Shown here one piece after another: positions 5,733 through 14,244 of a stretch of DNA of 20,764 bases. A model generated the notes under the pieces. That model was not told the DNA's origin. It was given only the letters and a program-made list of their open reading frames with translations, and searched no databases. Position numbers and translations under genes: made by a program. The stretch covers positions 1 through 20,764 of the forward strand of contig VGPI01000007.1 of assembly GCA_016875595.1 (NCBI GenBank), given 5' to 3'. Each line of letters opens with the position of its first letter. The first letter of the stretch is position 1. Origin of the DNA: Candidatus Cloacimonadota bacterium. Lineage in GTDB: Bacteria > Cloacimonadota > Cloacimonadia > Cloacimonadales > Cloacimonadaceae.

Positions 5733-6446
5733 TTATTTGTAAATCGATTTGATCCGTCCCCAGGAGCGGTTCTGATTGAAGGTGGGGAGCATGGTCACAG
5801 CGTCGTTCTGGTGACGGGGATTGATCGAGTATTCGCCCATGCTATAGATGACCACGCCTGTGATCACGCTGAACAGATCGCCGGACTTGGGGCTGAGATA
5901 GGATGATCTGTCGGTGAACCGGTTGGCATTGACAAAGCACTGTCCGGTTCCATCAGTCACGCCAAATCTGCCCCGGCTTCCCAAGATCTGGGTGCAGGTG
6001 ACATTGAGCACTCTTACCAACACACCTTCGTAAGCCTCGGCTTCATCGGCACGCATAAGCTGACCGGTAGTTACATTGACCGGAACCGGTAACTGGCGAT
6101 TGCGGTCGGTGATGTTCAGTTGGGTCAGATCCTGAATGCAGGTCATGCCAAAGATCTCGGAAACGGTGCCGCGGATCTGGACTTTATCGCCGATATTGAC
6201 GTGGTTGTTACGGTCGAGAACGAGGATGCCACGCCAGGGTCCGCTGACGGATTCGCTGATACAGAATCCCTCATTCCGGTAATTGGAGGCGGTAACGATC
6301 CCTTCAACGCTGACGGTCTTACCAATGTAGGTGGATGGATAGCTGTTATCCACCCCGGGATTACCCGGGCGTTGAATGTCGTATATGCTTAGACCCCATG
6401 CACTTGCAATTAGTGCAAGGAGCACTGTAATGATCGAACTTTTCAT
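5733..6446 (-). CDS. Secreted protein with two OB-fold-like domains
   Basis: This 237-residue protein starts with a signal peptide (MKSSIITVLLALIASAWG), so it should be exported. The mature part has two related beta-rich segments. The first runs about 42-110 (GKTVSVEGIVTAS, GPWRGILVLD, GDKVQIRGTVSEIFGMTCI). The second runs about 139-215 (YEGVLVRVLNVTC, FGVTDGTGQCFVNANRF, FSVITGVVIYSMGEYSINPR). The pattern of the first resembles the OB-fold nucleic-acid-binding domains found beside secreted nucleases, but no nuclease domain is present here. The frame extends upstream to a GTG at 6470; I chose the ATG at 6446 because it begins a proper signal peptide and has GAGGA about 8 bp upstream. The role may be ligand or nucleic-acid binding in the envelope. 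Confidence 0.75.
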   Translation of the reverse strand: MKSSIITVLLALIASAWGLSIYDIQRPGNPGVDNSYPSTYIGKTVSVEGIVTASNYRNEGFCISESVSGPWRGILVLDRNNHVNIGDKVQIRGTVSEIFGMTCIQDLTQLNITDRNRQLPVPVNVTTGQLMRADEAEAYEGVLVRVLNVTCTQILGSRGRFGVTDGTGQCFVNANRFTDRSSYLSPKSGDLFSVITGVVIYSMGEYSINPRHQNDAVTMLPTFNQNRSWGRIKSIYK

Positions 6447-6467
6447 AATAGTATCCTCACGAAACTT

Positions 6468-6495
6468 CACTTATCCGGTACCAGTGGGTTGTCAA
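6468..6495 (-). promoter_or_regulatory. Possible promoter upstream of the OB-fold protein gene
   Basis: On the minus strand a perfect -35 hexamer TTGACA (6495-6490) is followed after 16 bp by TAAGTG (6473-6468), a weak -10. It lies between the parvulin gene stop and the ATG at 6446. The -10 match is poor, so the last two genes may equally be read through from upstream. Confidence 0.3.
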
Positions 6496-6517
6496 GAAAA
6501 ATATCATGTTTTTTCAG

Positions 6518-8236
6518 CTATTGGTTTTGATTGTAACGAATGACGATTCTGGTGCGCTTTACCTGATCTTCCATCCATCGATCAAACCAAGCCGGGTCGA
6601 GGTTGTCGATAAAGAGCTGTCGTACCAGTTGCTGGCTGACCGGTTCCGCATTGAGGAGGCGGGTCTTTTTAATGACCGGGATGACGAATAGCGAACCGAA
6701 TTGATAGGGTTCGATGCGTGACTTGCTGTAATGATCCCGGATCACGTGGTAAAAGAGGTCCCGAGCCGGCAGTTCCATCAACTGGAGATCGATATTGGCA
6801 TCTGGGGTGGAGATGATCCTCACCTTGATGCCGGTGGGATAAGCGCTGTTATCGTTGCGCCAGGCATCCAGCCATCTGCCAGCCATTTGTCGGGCGATAT
6901 CATTACGGCGTTTTTCCACCAATTCACGGGAGATTTGGTGGCGAACTTGACTCATTGGCTGGAACTGGCGGGATTGATTTTCGCGCAATCCGATAATCAG
7001 CCAGCTCTGCAGGATGGGGGAATAGATGGGTTCAAGCAATTGTCCTGTCTGCACACTCTCCAGTTCTTCCCGAACCTTGTTTATGACCGCCATATCCTTG
7101 ATCCAGAGGGAATCTCTGCTGATTGGTCCAGTGAGGTGATAATCCCAGCCATATTCACCGGCTGCGGCGGACAATCCAAAGCGCTGGGTGAGTTCCTCGA
7201 TGCGGCGGACATCCCGCGTTTCAATGTCATGGATGGTCTGTGTGCCGGGGTGGGGATCAATCACAATCTCAAGGAGTTTGAAGAAGGATTTGGTCCTGTC
7301 TTCTACTTGGTAAATGATCCAACCGCCCTCATGCTCCATGGGATGGGTGAATCCATTCAATGGAGTGGCGTTGAGCTGCTTCTCTATATCAAGCTCCAGA
7401 TCACTGACGCGGACAAATCCGATGTCACCACCCGAGGTGGCAGATGGAGCAGTGGAATATTGCCGGGCAAGGGCAGCAAAATCCTCGCCATCCTGAAGTT
7501 TACCATAAACCTCAGCGATCGATCTCTCTGCCTGATCAAGGTCATCCTGCGCCGTCTGAACCGGGATCAGCACATATTCGAGCACGAAATATGGTGCCTG
7601 AGAATAATTGATCAGATTGGTCTGGTAATATGCCTCGATATCGGAGTCACTGACCATGATCTCATATTCACGGGGATTGAACACCACCCAATCCACATCA
7701 GCCCGGGTTCGGACGATCTTTTCGATCAACTGCTGTGCCGTTTTGGTCATTAGCACCGTATCGATCAGTTTTTGTTTCAGCTTTTGAACGGGGATGTAAT
7801 ACTCATAATACTGTTTTTTAACCGGGGTGAGATCGACCGGAGTGCCAATATTGAGGGCTTGAAGATACAAGTCCTGGTTAAAATTGCCATTGCTCTGAAA
7901 TAGCGGGGATGTCCTGATATAGGGTGGAACGGATAAGGTGAGTGTGTCCAGCACTTCCTGTTCGGTCACTCGAATGCGATACTTGTCAAAGTGATTGTGC
8001 AGGATCACATGGATGGTGATGTTGCGCCAGGTGAGACGTTCCAGTTCCTTTTTTTCCTCATTATCAGGACGCCGGCCATTTTCAAACATGAAGTTTTCAA
8101 AATGTCCCCGGTATGCGCCCATGAATTCCGGTAAAGTGATGTCACGGTTGTCCACCTTGCCGGCCAGATTACGGTTGGGAACAGCGCAAGCGGTGAGCAG
8201 AGCTACTGCGATCAGGCAAAGAATGGTAGTTTTCAT
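6518..8236 (-). CDS. Periplasmic peptidyl-prolyl isomerase lipoprotein, SurA/PpiC (parvulin) type
   Basis: The protein is 572 residues, starting with a lipoprotein signal (MKTTILCLIAVALLTAC) with lipobox LTAC and acylated Cys17. A helical N-terminal chaperone-like region follows (about 30-200). A parvulin domain occupies about 217-315: FVLEYVLIPV, the helix EDFAALARQYSTAPSA, SGGDIGFV, and the closing GGWIIYQVEDR. A long C-terminal region (316-572) may be a second, degenerate isomerase-like or chaperone region. Such proteins assist outer-membrane protein folding in the periplasm. The frame extends to 8281, but the ATG at 8236 overlaps the mutS stop as ATGA and begins the signal peptide, so I take it as the true start with translational coupling. 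The pairing with mutS looks like operon packing rather than a functional link. Confidence 0.88.
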   Translation of the reverse strand: MKTTILCLIAVALLTACAVPNRNLAGKVDNRDITLPEFMGAYRGHFENFMFENGRRPDNEEKKELERLTWRNITIHVILHNHFDKYRIRVTEQEVLDTLTLSVPPYIRTSPLFQSNGNFNQDLYLQALNIGTPVDLTPVKKQYYEYYIPVQKLKQKLIDTVLMTKTAQQLIEKIVRTRADVDWVVFNPREYEIMVSDSDIEAYYQTNLINYSQAPYFVLEYVLIPVQTAQDDLDQAERSIAEVYGKLQDGEDFAALARQYSTAPSATSGGDIGFVRVSDLELDIEKQLNATPLNGFTHPMEHEGGWIIYQVEDRTKSFFKLLEIVIDPHPGTQTIHDIETRDVRRIEELTQRFGLSAAAGEYGWDYHLTGPISRDSLWIKDMAVINKVREELESVQTGQLLEPIYSPILQSWLIIGLRENQSRQFQPMSQVRHQISRELVEKRRNDIARQMAGRWLDAWRNDNSAYPTGIKVRIISTPDANIDLQLMELPARDLFYHVIRDHYSKSRIEPYQFGSLFVIPVIKKTRLLNAEPVSQQLVRQLFIDNLDPAWFDRWMEDQVKRTRIVIRYNQNQ

Positions 8237-10881
8237 GGTAGTTCCATTGTTTTGTGTTGTAATTCCAGGAGTTTCTGCCAAGCCTCGATGGGGGTCATAG
8301 TGTCAAGTTCGAGGTCACGGATCATGTTGATAATAATGTCTTTATTGTCTGTTTTATCAAGTAATACTTCAAAGATCTCGGTTTGGGGGGATTGACGGTT
8401 CAGGCGTTTCTTGATCTGGGCTGTGAGTCCCTGCGGGCTGATTTCGTGCGCTTCAAGGTTGTGCAGGATCTCTTTGGCGCGTTTGATGACCCGGGGCGGT
8501 ATTCCAGCCAGGCGGGCAACCTGGATCCCATAGCTTTGGTCGGCGCCACCGCGTTCGATCTTGCGCAGGAAGATCATCTCATCATTGTATTCCCGGACGG
8601 CGACATTGTAGTTGTTGATATCAGGATAGATATTCTCCAGTTCAGTAAGTTCGTGATAATGAGTGGCAAAGAGGGTAAGGGTTCGCTTGTATTTCTGAAT
8701 ATATTCAATGATCGCCCATGCCAGGCTCAAGCCGTCAAAGGTGGATGTGCCTCTGCCGATCTCGTCCAGGAGGATCAATGAGGAAGTGGTGGCGTTATGC
8801 AGGATATTGGCGGTCTCGATCATCTCGACCAGGAAGGTGCTTTGCCCAAAGGCGAGATTATCGGAAGCTCCCACCCGGGTGAAGACGCGGTCAAATAATG
8901 GCAAGCAGAGCTGTTTAGCCGGGACGAAGGAACCCATCTGAGCCATGATGACCAATAGTCCGATCTGTCTGAGATAGGTAGATTTACCTGCCATGTTGGG
9001 TCCGGTGATAATGGCGATGCTGGTTTCCGGGTAATTCAGTTCGGTGTCGTTGGGGATGAATTCCTCGTTTTCCAGCAGTTTCTCGATCACGGGATGTCTG
9101 CCATCGGTAATGATCAGGCGCTGTTCTGCAGTAAACTCGGGACAGCAGTAATTGCTCTGCCAGGCAAGTAGCGCAAGATCGGCATAGACATCGATCTCAG
9201 CCAGAGTGTCACTGAGGGATTGAAGGCGGGGGAGATGGTTGATCAGATCTGCTCTGAACTCGCGGTAGAGTTCATACTCAAGGTTTTTGATCCGTTCCTC
9301 AGCGCTGAGGACTTTGGCTTCAAACTCCTTCAGCCGCGGCGTGATATAGCGTTCCGAATTGACCAGTGTCTGTTTGGGTGTGTAATAATCAGGCACCTTG
9401 CTCTTATGGGTCAGAGTGACTTCGATATAGTAGCCAAAAACCTTGTTGTAACCAACTTTCAGCGAGGGGATACCGGTCTTCTTGCGTTCGTCATCCTCCA
9501 GACGGGCAATCCAGGTCTTGCCATCGTGGATGATCTCCAGCAGTTCGTCCAGATCGCTGTTGTAACCAGTTCGGAAGATACCGCCTTCAGTTATGGTGAG
9601 CGGGGGTTTATCGATCAGGGTTTGGTCAATCTGCCGGATTAACTGGTCAAACCCACCCAGTTCTGCAATCCAGTGCTCAAACAGGGGTTCATCATAATTG
9701 CCCAGGACAGCCATAATATCTTCACAGACGGTCAAATAAGACCTCAGCGCCAGGATCTCACGCGGATTGATCCGGTTCGCTCCAAGCCGGGAACTGATCC
9801 GGTTGACGTCCCCGATGTCCCGCAGAGTAGTGCGGAGGTCTTTGAGGTAGGCGGTGTTTTTGATCAGGGCTTTGATCTGGTGCTGACGAAGTTGAATTGC
9901 CTGGAGATCCATCAGGGGATGTAAGAGCCAGTGCATCATCAGTCGTGATCCCATGGGAGTAAGCGTATTGTCGAGGACGGAGATCAAACTGCCGTGTCGG
10001 GTGCCGAAACGGATTGATTTGGTGAGTTCCAGATTGCGTCGGCTGATCTCATCCAATTGCATATAACTGGACAGGGAATAGTAAGTTATGCTGGATATAT
10101 GGGCGAATGGATCCTTATACAAGGAATGAACGTAGGACAGAGCGGCTCCGGCAGCGGTGGCGGCTTGCTTCTTGTCGTGGATGCCAAAGCACTCCAGGGA
10201 GGTGACCTTAAAGTGGCGTTTCAGGGTGTTCAGCGCCTCATGGGTCTGATATTGCCAGCTGTCAAATATGGTGACGGTTGGTTTGGGTTCTGGCAGGTAA
10301 GGTTTGATCCATTGCTCATTCACAGAGGAATTGACGATCAATTCCGCTGGTTGGAGGCGTGCCAGTTCGCTACGCAGGTCTTCTTTGCCCAGCTCGGTCG
10401 AAATGAACGCTCCGGTGGAGATATCCAAACTGGCGATCCCGATCATTTTATTGGTGTCTTCCCAATACAGGGCGGTGAGAAAATTGGGAGCTGAGGATTC
10501 GATCAAAGAATGATCCAAAATTGCACCCGGAGTAATGATCTCCGTGATCTCCCGCTTGACCAGACCGATCGCTTGTTTGGGGTCTTCCACCTGCTCACAG
10601 ATAGCTACTTTGAGACCTGCTTTAATCAGCTTATCCAGATAGTTATCCAGGGCGTGATAGGGGAATCCGGCAAGGGGGACGGGATTGGCGTCGTTTTTAT
10701 TGCGAGTGGTAAGCGTTATGTTCAAGACACGGGCCGCATCGTGGGCATCCTCAAAGAAGGTCTCATAAAAATCGCCCATGCGAAAGAGGATCAGTTTGTC
10801 GGGATGGGCTGATTTGACTTCCATATACTGCTTGAGCATGGGAGTAAGCTTGGGATCAACCGGGGATGAACTGGATTTCAT
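8233..10881 (-). CDS. mutS: DNA mismatch repair ATPase MutS
   Basis: At 882 residues this is a full-length MutS. The mismatch-contacting Phe-x-Glu lies in GDFYETF (Phe38, Glu40). The connector, lever and clamp regions follow, with VFGYYIEVT (about 481-489) in the clamp/lever region. The ATPase core has Walker A GPNMAGKST (627-635), Walker B LILLDE (702-707) followed by the signature GRGTSTFDG, and the switch-like ATHYHEL (739-745). The protein recognises mismatches and small loops in newly replicated DNA and recruits MutL. The ATG follows the TAA of the SPOR/TPR gene with no gap and no good ribosome-binding site, so translation probably depends on ribosomes finishing the upstream gene. The stop overlaps the parvulin gene start. 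All key residues are intact. Confidence 0.98.
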   Translation of the reverse strand: MKSSSSPVDPKLTPMLKQYMEVKSAHPDKLILFRMGDFYETFFEDAHDAARVLNITLTTRNKNDANPVPLAGFPYHALDNYLDKLIKAGLKVAICEQVEDPKQAIGLVKREITEIITPGAILDHSLIESSAPNFLTALYWEDTNKMIGIASLDISTGAFISTELGKEDLRSELARLQPAELIVNSSVNEQWIKPYLPEPKPTVTIFDSWQYQTHEALNTLKRHFKVTSLECFGIHDKKQAATAAGAALSYVHSLYKDPFAHISSITYYSLSSYMQLDEISRRNLELTKSIRFGTRHGSLISVLDNTLTPMGSRLMMHWLLHPLMDLQAIQLRQHQIKALIKNTAYLKDLRTTLRDIGDVNRISSRLGANRINPREILALRSYLTVCEDIMAVLGNYDEPLFEHWIAELGGFDQLIRQIDQTLIDKPPLTITEGGIFRTGYNSDLDELLEIIHDGKTWIARLEDDERKKTGIPSLKVGYNKVFGYYIEVTLTHKSKVPDYYTPKQTLVNSERYITPRLKEFEAKVLSAEERIKNLEYELYREFRADLINHLPRLQSLSDTLAEIDVYADLALLAWQSNYCCPEFTAEQRLIITDGRHPVIEKLLENEEFIPNDTELNYPETSIAIITGPNMAGKSTYLRQIGLLVIMAQMGSFVPAKQLCLPLFDRVFTRVGASDNLAFGQSTFLVEMIETANILHNATTSSLILLDEIGRGTSTFDGLSLAWAIIEYIQKYKRTLTLFATHYHELTELENIYPDINNYNVAVREYNDEMIFLRKIERGGADQSYGIQVARLAGIPPRVIKRAKEILHNLEAHEISPQGLTAQIKKRLNRQSPQTEIFEVLLDKTDNKDIIINMIRDLELDTMTPIEAWQKLLELQHKTMELP

Positions 10882-12015
10882 TTACTTGAGAATGGTCACA
10901 AAACATTCGATGCCATTGTCGATCAGCAAGGCACGGGCGTTATCGGCTTCAGACCTTTGGTTGAATGGTCCGCATAAGACGACCCAGGTCAGCTTGTTAT
11001 TGTGCATTTCCTCATAATAGACACCGGCTTGACCCAGTCCCCTGATTTGATTGACGAGTTTCACGGTATTTTGCTCACTGGATAACCTGCCGGCTTGGAG
11101 ATACATTCCTGATTTGGGTTTTGCCGGTAGTTTCAATTCAGTTGGGAAGACCACCGGCTTTACCGATGGATCAGGAGGTTTTACCTCATTATCGCCCTGC
11201 TGGATCTCGCGCACTATCGCCAAATCAGAATAATCATAAAGAAAACCGAGATCGACCACGCTATTGAAACGCGATTTCATTTCAAACAAGCGGTCTTCGA
11301 TCTGATAAGCCAACTGAGAGAATTTGTTAAGTTTGTATCCCTGTTCAAAACTCAATAAGGCATCTTTGGTCATACTTTGCTGTTCATAAGCATAACCAAG
11401 CTTGAAATGGAAGTATTGCTGATCCCTGGGGTAATCGCTCAGGGCTTGCAGTTTCTTGAGCGTGGAGACCGCACTGGAGTATTTCTTCTGCCGCAGGTAA
11501 GCATCGGTGATCAGATAGTGAGCTTCCTCGATGAGAGCACCCTGGGGGGATAAGCGCAGATAACTTTCGGCGTTGGTGATGGCTGCAGGCAGGTCATTGA
11601 TCTGTAAGCTACAGAATGCCTGCCAGTAAAGACGCTCAGTGATGTCGGCATGGGTGATCTTCCTGAGGTTGGCTTGGGCATCTTCCATCCTCCGGTCGAG
11701 AATGGCTGTTTGGGCGAGCAGCAGATGACCCAACTGGGCATAATAGGTCTGGGGAAGGGTCTTTACCAACTGCTCGAGCTTTCCGGTCATCTCTTTGGTG
11801 TCTTTGTCCATGACAGCAGAGTAGTAAAGGATGTAAGCCCGTTCCTCATCGTTGATGGGTTTCAGTTTCAACAGCAGGGAAGCGAATTCATTGATCTCTC
11901 CCCTCCGGTAAACCTGTTCCGCATCGCTGAAATCCCTGCGCAGATTACCCGAAAGGACGCTACAGCAGATCAGTAACGATATGATCAGGATAGGTTTGAC
12001 CAATCGTAACCACAT
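10882..12015 (-). CDS. SPOR-domain protein with TPR-like repeats, probably periplasmic
   Basis: This 377-residue protein has an N-terminal hydrophobic segment (LVKPILIISLLICCSVLSG) that acts as signal peptide or anchor. TPR-like helical repeats occupy about 27-250; examples are LLLAQTAILDRRMEDAQANL, AHYLITDAYLRQKKYSSAVS and FHFKLGYAYEQQSMTKDAL. A proline-rich linker (about 276-302) precedes a C-terminal SPOR domain (about 302-376: SGMYLQAGRLSS to WVVLCGPFNQRSEADNARALL). SPOR domains bind denuded glycan strands at septal peptidoglycan, so the protein may act in cell division or wall remodelling. The frame can start at a TTG at 12033; I chose the ATG at 12015 because AAGGGA lies six bases upstream. 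It sits between rho and mutS in one operon. Confidence 0.85.
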   Translation of the reverse strand: MWLRLVKPILIISLLICCSVLSGNLRRDFSDAEQVYRRGEINEFASLLLKLKPINDEERAYILYYSAVMDKDTKEMTGKLEQLVKTLPQTYYAQLGHLLLAQTAILDRRMEDAQANLRKITHADITERLYWQAFCSLQINDLPAAITNAESYLRLSPQGALIEEAHYLITDAYLRQKKYSSAVSTLKKLQALSDYPRDQQYFHFKLGYAYEQQSMTKDALLSFEQGYKLNKFSQLAYQIEDRLFEMKSRFNSVVDLGFLYDYSDLAIVREIQQGDNEVKPPDPSVKPVVFPTELKLPAKPKSGMYLQAGRLSSEQNTVKLVNQIRGLGQAGVYYEEMHNNKLTWVVLCGPFNQRSEADNARALLIDNGIECFVTILK

Positions 12016-12021
12016 TTTGCG

Positions 12022-12027
12022 TCCCTT
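12022..12027 (-). promoter_or_regulatory. Ribosome-binding site deciding the SPOR/TPR gene start
   Basis: AAGGGA on the minus strand lies six bases before the ATG at 12015. It falls inside the frame extension to the TTG at 12033, which favours the shorter protein. Confidence 0.55.
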
Positions 12028-12085
12028 ATTCAAGCACCAGCCTCATAATGAAGTTCTGACGATTGTCCGTAATCGGGCTTGATCC

Positions 12086-13345
12086 TCAGGTACTCATCGA
12101 GTTCAGCATATCATCGTTGGTAGGGGTGACCTGCATTTTCTTGCGTAAGGTCTCAATACCCTGGATCGGACTGATCGTTTTGAGATACTTGCGCAGGACA
12201 TACATGCGGTTCATCTCATGCTTGCTGAGGAGCAGTTCTTCACGGCGGGTTCCGGATCTGACCAGATCAATGGCGGGATACAGCCGCATGTCGGAAATAC
12301 TGCGATCCAGTACCAGTTCCATATTTCCGGTGCCTTTGAATTCTTCAAAGATGACCTGATCCATCTTGCTGCCGGTATCAACCAAAGCAGTGGCGATAAT
12401 GGTCAAGCTGCCGGCTTCTTCGGTATTACGGGCTGCTCCGAAGAATTTTTTAGGTTTGATGAGTCCATTGGCGTCGATACCGCCGCTGAGTACTTTCCCG
12501 CTGGAAGGAGTGATGTTGTTGTAAGCTCTGGCGAGGCGGGTGATACTGTCGAGAACGATAACGACATCGTGACTCAGTTCGATCATGCGTTTGGCTTTTT
12601 CCATTACCATCTCGCTGACAGCGGTATGGTTCTTGGGTGATTCGTCAAAAGTGGAACTGATCACTTCACGGTTGCCTGGCTTGAGGATCTTCTTCATCTC
12701 AGTCACTTCCTCGGGTCTCTCATCCACAAGCAATACGATCAGATAAACCTCGGGATGATTGGTCAGGATGGCATTGGCAGTATCCTGAAGAAGTGTGGTT
12801 TTCCCGGTGCGGGGAGCAGCTACGATCAATCCGCGCTGTCCTTTGCCGATCGGAGTGAAGAGGTTGATGATCCGGGTTGAGTAATTCTCTTTGTCAAACT
12901 CCAGATTGAGTCGAGAGGTCGGATAATACGGTGTCAAGGCATCAAAGGACCGGATATCGTTCAAGCGGGAAGGTGAATTGTGGTTTACTGCTTCCACTCT
13001 CAGCAGGGCAAAGTATTTCTCACCTTCCTTGGGTGACCTTACGGGACCAGAGATCATGTGACCGGTACGGAGATTGAAACGCCTGATCTGTGTGAGCGAG
13101 ACATAGACGTCATCTCTGCCTGGATTGTAGTTGTTCTCTGCAAATCTGAGAAAACCGAAACCGTCGTCCATGATTTCCAGGCATCCGGTTACAAATGCCA
13201 GCCCTTCCTGAGCGGCTTGAAATTCATACATTTTAAAAATCAGTTCATCCCTATTGAGCTGATTGTAATTGGGGATGGCGAGTTTTTTACCCAGTTTCGT
13301 TAACTGGGATTGGGTCAAGGTAAACAGATCGTCTTCTATGAGCAC
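12086..13345 (-). CDS. rho: Transcription termination factor Rho
   Basis: At 419 residues this matches the usual size of Rho without a large insertion. The N-terminal helical subdomain (1-45) precedes the cold-shock-like RNA-binding domain with RNP1-type DGFGFLR (61-67). The ATPase core carries the P-loop AAPRTGKTTLL (176-186), the Walker B strand VVIVLD (261-266), the Q-loop with SGGIDANGLIKPKKFFGAARN-type sequence (287 onward), and the Arg-rich C-terminal RSGTRREELL (363-372). Rho is a hexameric RNA translocase that ends untranslated transcripts. GGAGAG is well placed before the ATG. The gene follows the methyltransferase stop by 9 bp, and all catalytic elements look intact. Confidence 0.98.
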   Translation of the reverse strand: MLIEDDLFTLTQSQLTKLGKKLAIPNYNQLNRDELIFKMYEFQAAQEGLAFVTGCLEIMDDGFGFLRFAENNYNPGRDDVYVSLTQIRRFNLRTGHMISGPVRSPKEGEKYFALLRVEAVNHNSPSRLNDIRSFDALTPYYPTSRLNLEFDKENYSTRIINLFTPIGKGQRGLIVAAPRTGKTTLLQDTANAILTNHPEVYLIVLLVDERPEEVTEMKKILKPGNREVISSTFDESPKNHTAVSEMVMEKAKRMIELSHDVVIVLDSITRLARAYNNITPSSGKVLSGGIDANGLIKPKKFFGAARNTEEAGSLTIIATALVDTGSKMDQVIFEEFKGTGNMELVLDRSISDMRLYPAIDLVRSGTRREELLLSKHEMNRMYVLRKYLKTISPIQGIETLRKKMQVTPTNDDMLNSMST

Positions 13346-13354
13346 GGTTCTCTC

Positions 13355-14089
13355 CTATTTCTTTTTACTTATGATCAGCAGTCGGCTGGCACTGGCGCAA
13401 CCGATCTCAATTACCCTTCGGCGAAGTGTTTCGCCTTCAGAAATGAGTTCATCTACCCCTTCCATTGTGCTGAGCCGTTTCTGCACTTCCTGGCAATTCT
13501 TGATGAGGTTTTCGCAGTTCTTTATTTCTTTGGGATTATCCACCGGATAATAGAAATCATCCACAGACACGATCTTCACCGGCAGAGCTCTGATCAGGTC
13601 GATTATCTCCTGCCGGTCGAATGTGATGGCATGGTAGTTTCCGGACAGCATATCAAATCTCGCTAACCAGTGGTGAAACAAGATATGGGTTTCCTGGGGA
13701 GGTGTTTGTATCCCGTCCTTGAACATTTCGGTCACGATCAAACAGCCACCTTTCTTAAGCACCCGCAGTAGTTCTTTTAGCACCAGATCAAGATGTTGCA
13801 GATGATGTAGGGAATTCGAGATGGTTATTGTATCAAAATGTCCATCCTCATAATCCAGTTTTTCCAAGTCCATTTTGTAAATCTCGATATTATTCTCGGG
13901 AAACATCTTCTGCGCATAATCCACGTTCTTCTGATTGTTATCGATTCCAGTTATGTGGACAAAGGAGCGGAAGTTTTGCTTGATCACCGGAATGAACTCA
14001 CCTCTTCCCGTAGCTGCATCAAGGACGATTCCAGCGTCGATAGAAGAGAGCTTGCTGAATATTCGTTGCATGGGATTTTCAAACCTCAC
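13355..14089 (-). CDS. Class I SAM-dependent methyltransferase
   Basis: This 244-residue protein shows the Rossmann methyltransferase pattern. Motif I is VLDAATGRGEF (22-32), the acidic end of the second strand is ITGIDNN (46-52), motif III is YKMDLEKLDY (71-80), motif IV is FDTITISNSLHHL (85-97), and a following strand is GGCLIVTEMF (114-123). The C-terminal region contains several Cys (192, 199, 231) and a helical tail. The substrate is not identifiable. The frame starts at a GTG (14089) without a clear ribosome-binding site; an ATG at 14071 is an alternative with GAGG 12 bp upstream. I keep the GTG because the short N-terminal MRFENPMQRI looks like the usual beginning, but I am not certain. 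It is the first gene after the promoter at 14136-14164 and leads the rho/mutS run. Confidence 0.88.
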   Translation of the reverse strand: MRFENPMQRIFSKLSSIDAGIVLDAATGRGEFIPVIKQNFRSFVHITGIDNNQKNVDYAQKMFPENNIEIYKMDLEKLDYEDGHFDTITISNSLHHLQHLDLVLKELLRVLKKGGCLIVTEMFKDGIQTPPQETHILFHHWLARFDMLSGNYHAITFDRQEIIDLIRALPVKIVSVDDFYYPVDNPKEIKNCENLIKNCQEVQKRLSTMEGVDELISEGETLRRRVIEIGCASASRLLIISKKK

Positions 14090-14135
14090 TTGCTATTAGC
14101 GAACAGCACCTGCAAGTTTACTGCTCGCATACAAT

Positions 14136-14164
14136 ATGATATGGAATAACACTACAGCTGCCAA
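14136..14164 (-). promoter_or_regulatory. Probable sigma-70-type promoter of the methyltransferase-rho-mutS run
   Basis: On the minus strand TTGGCA (14164-14159, five of six) and TATCAT (14141-14136, five of six) are separated by exactly 17 bp. They lie 47-65 bp upstream of the two candidate starts of the methyltransferase gene, in the only sizeable gap (155 bp) between ribD and that gene. No terminator is visible after ribD, so some readthrough is likely. Confidence 0.55.
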
Positions 14165-14244
14165 CTGCAATCACGTAGCGTAAGGAATATCAGGTACTCG
14201 ATTTAGTCAAGCATTTCTTTAGGGTAACGGTATTTATCCAGTTT

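Noticed and set aside
6731..7753. Plus-strand open frame of 340 codons opposite the parvulin lipoprotein gene
   Set aside because: It is complementary to well-supported coding sequence, with no signal, motif or ribosome-binding site; the codon bias of the real gene leaves the opposite frame open.
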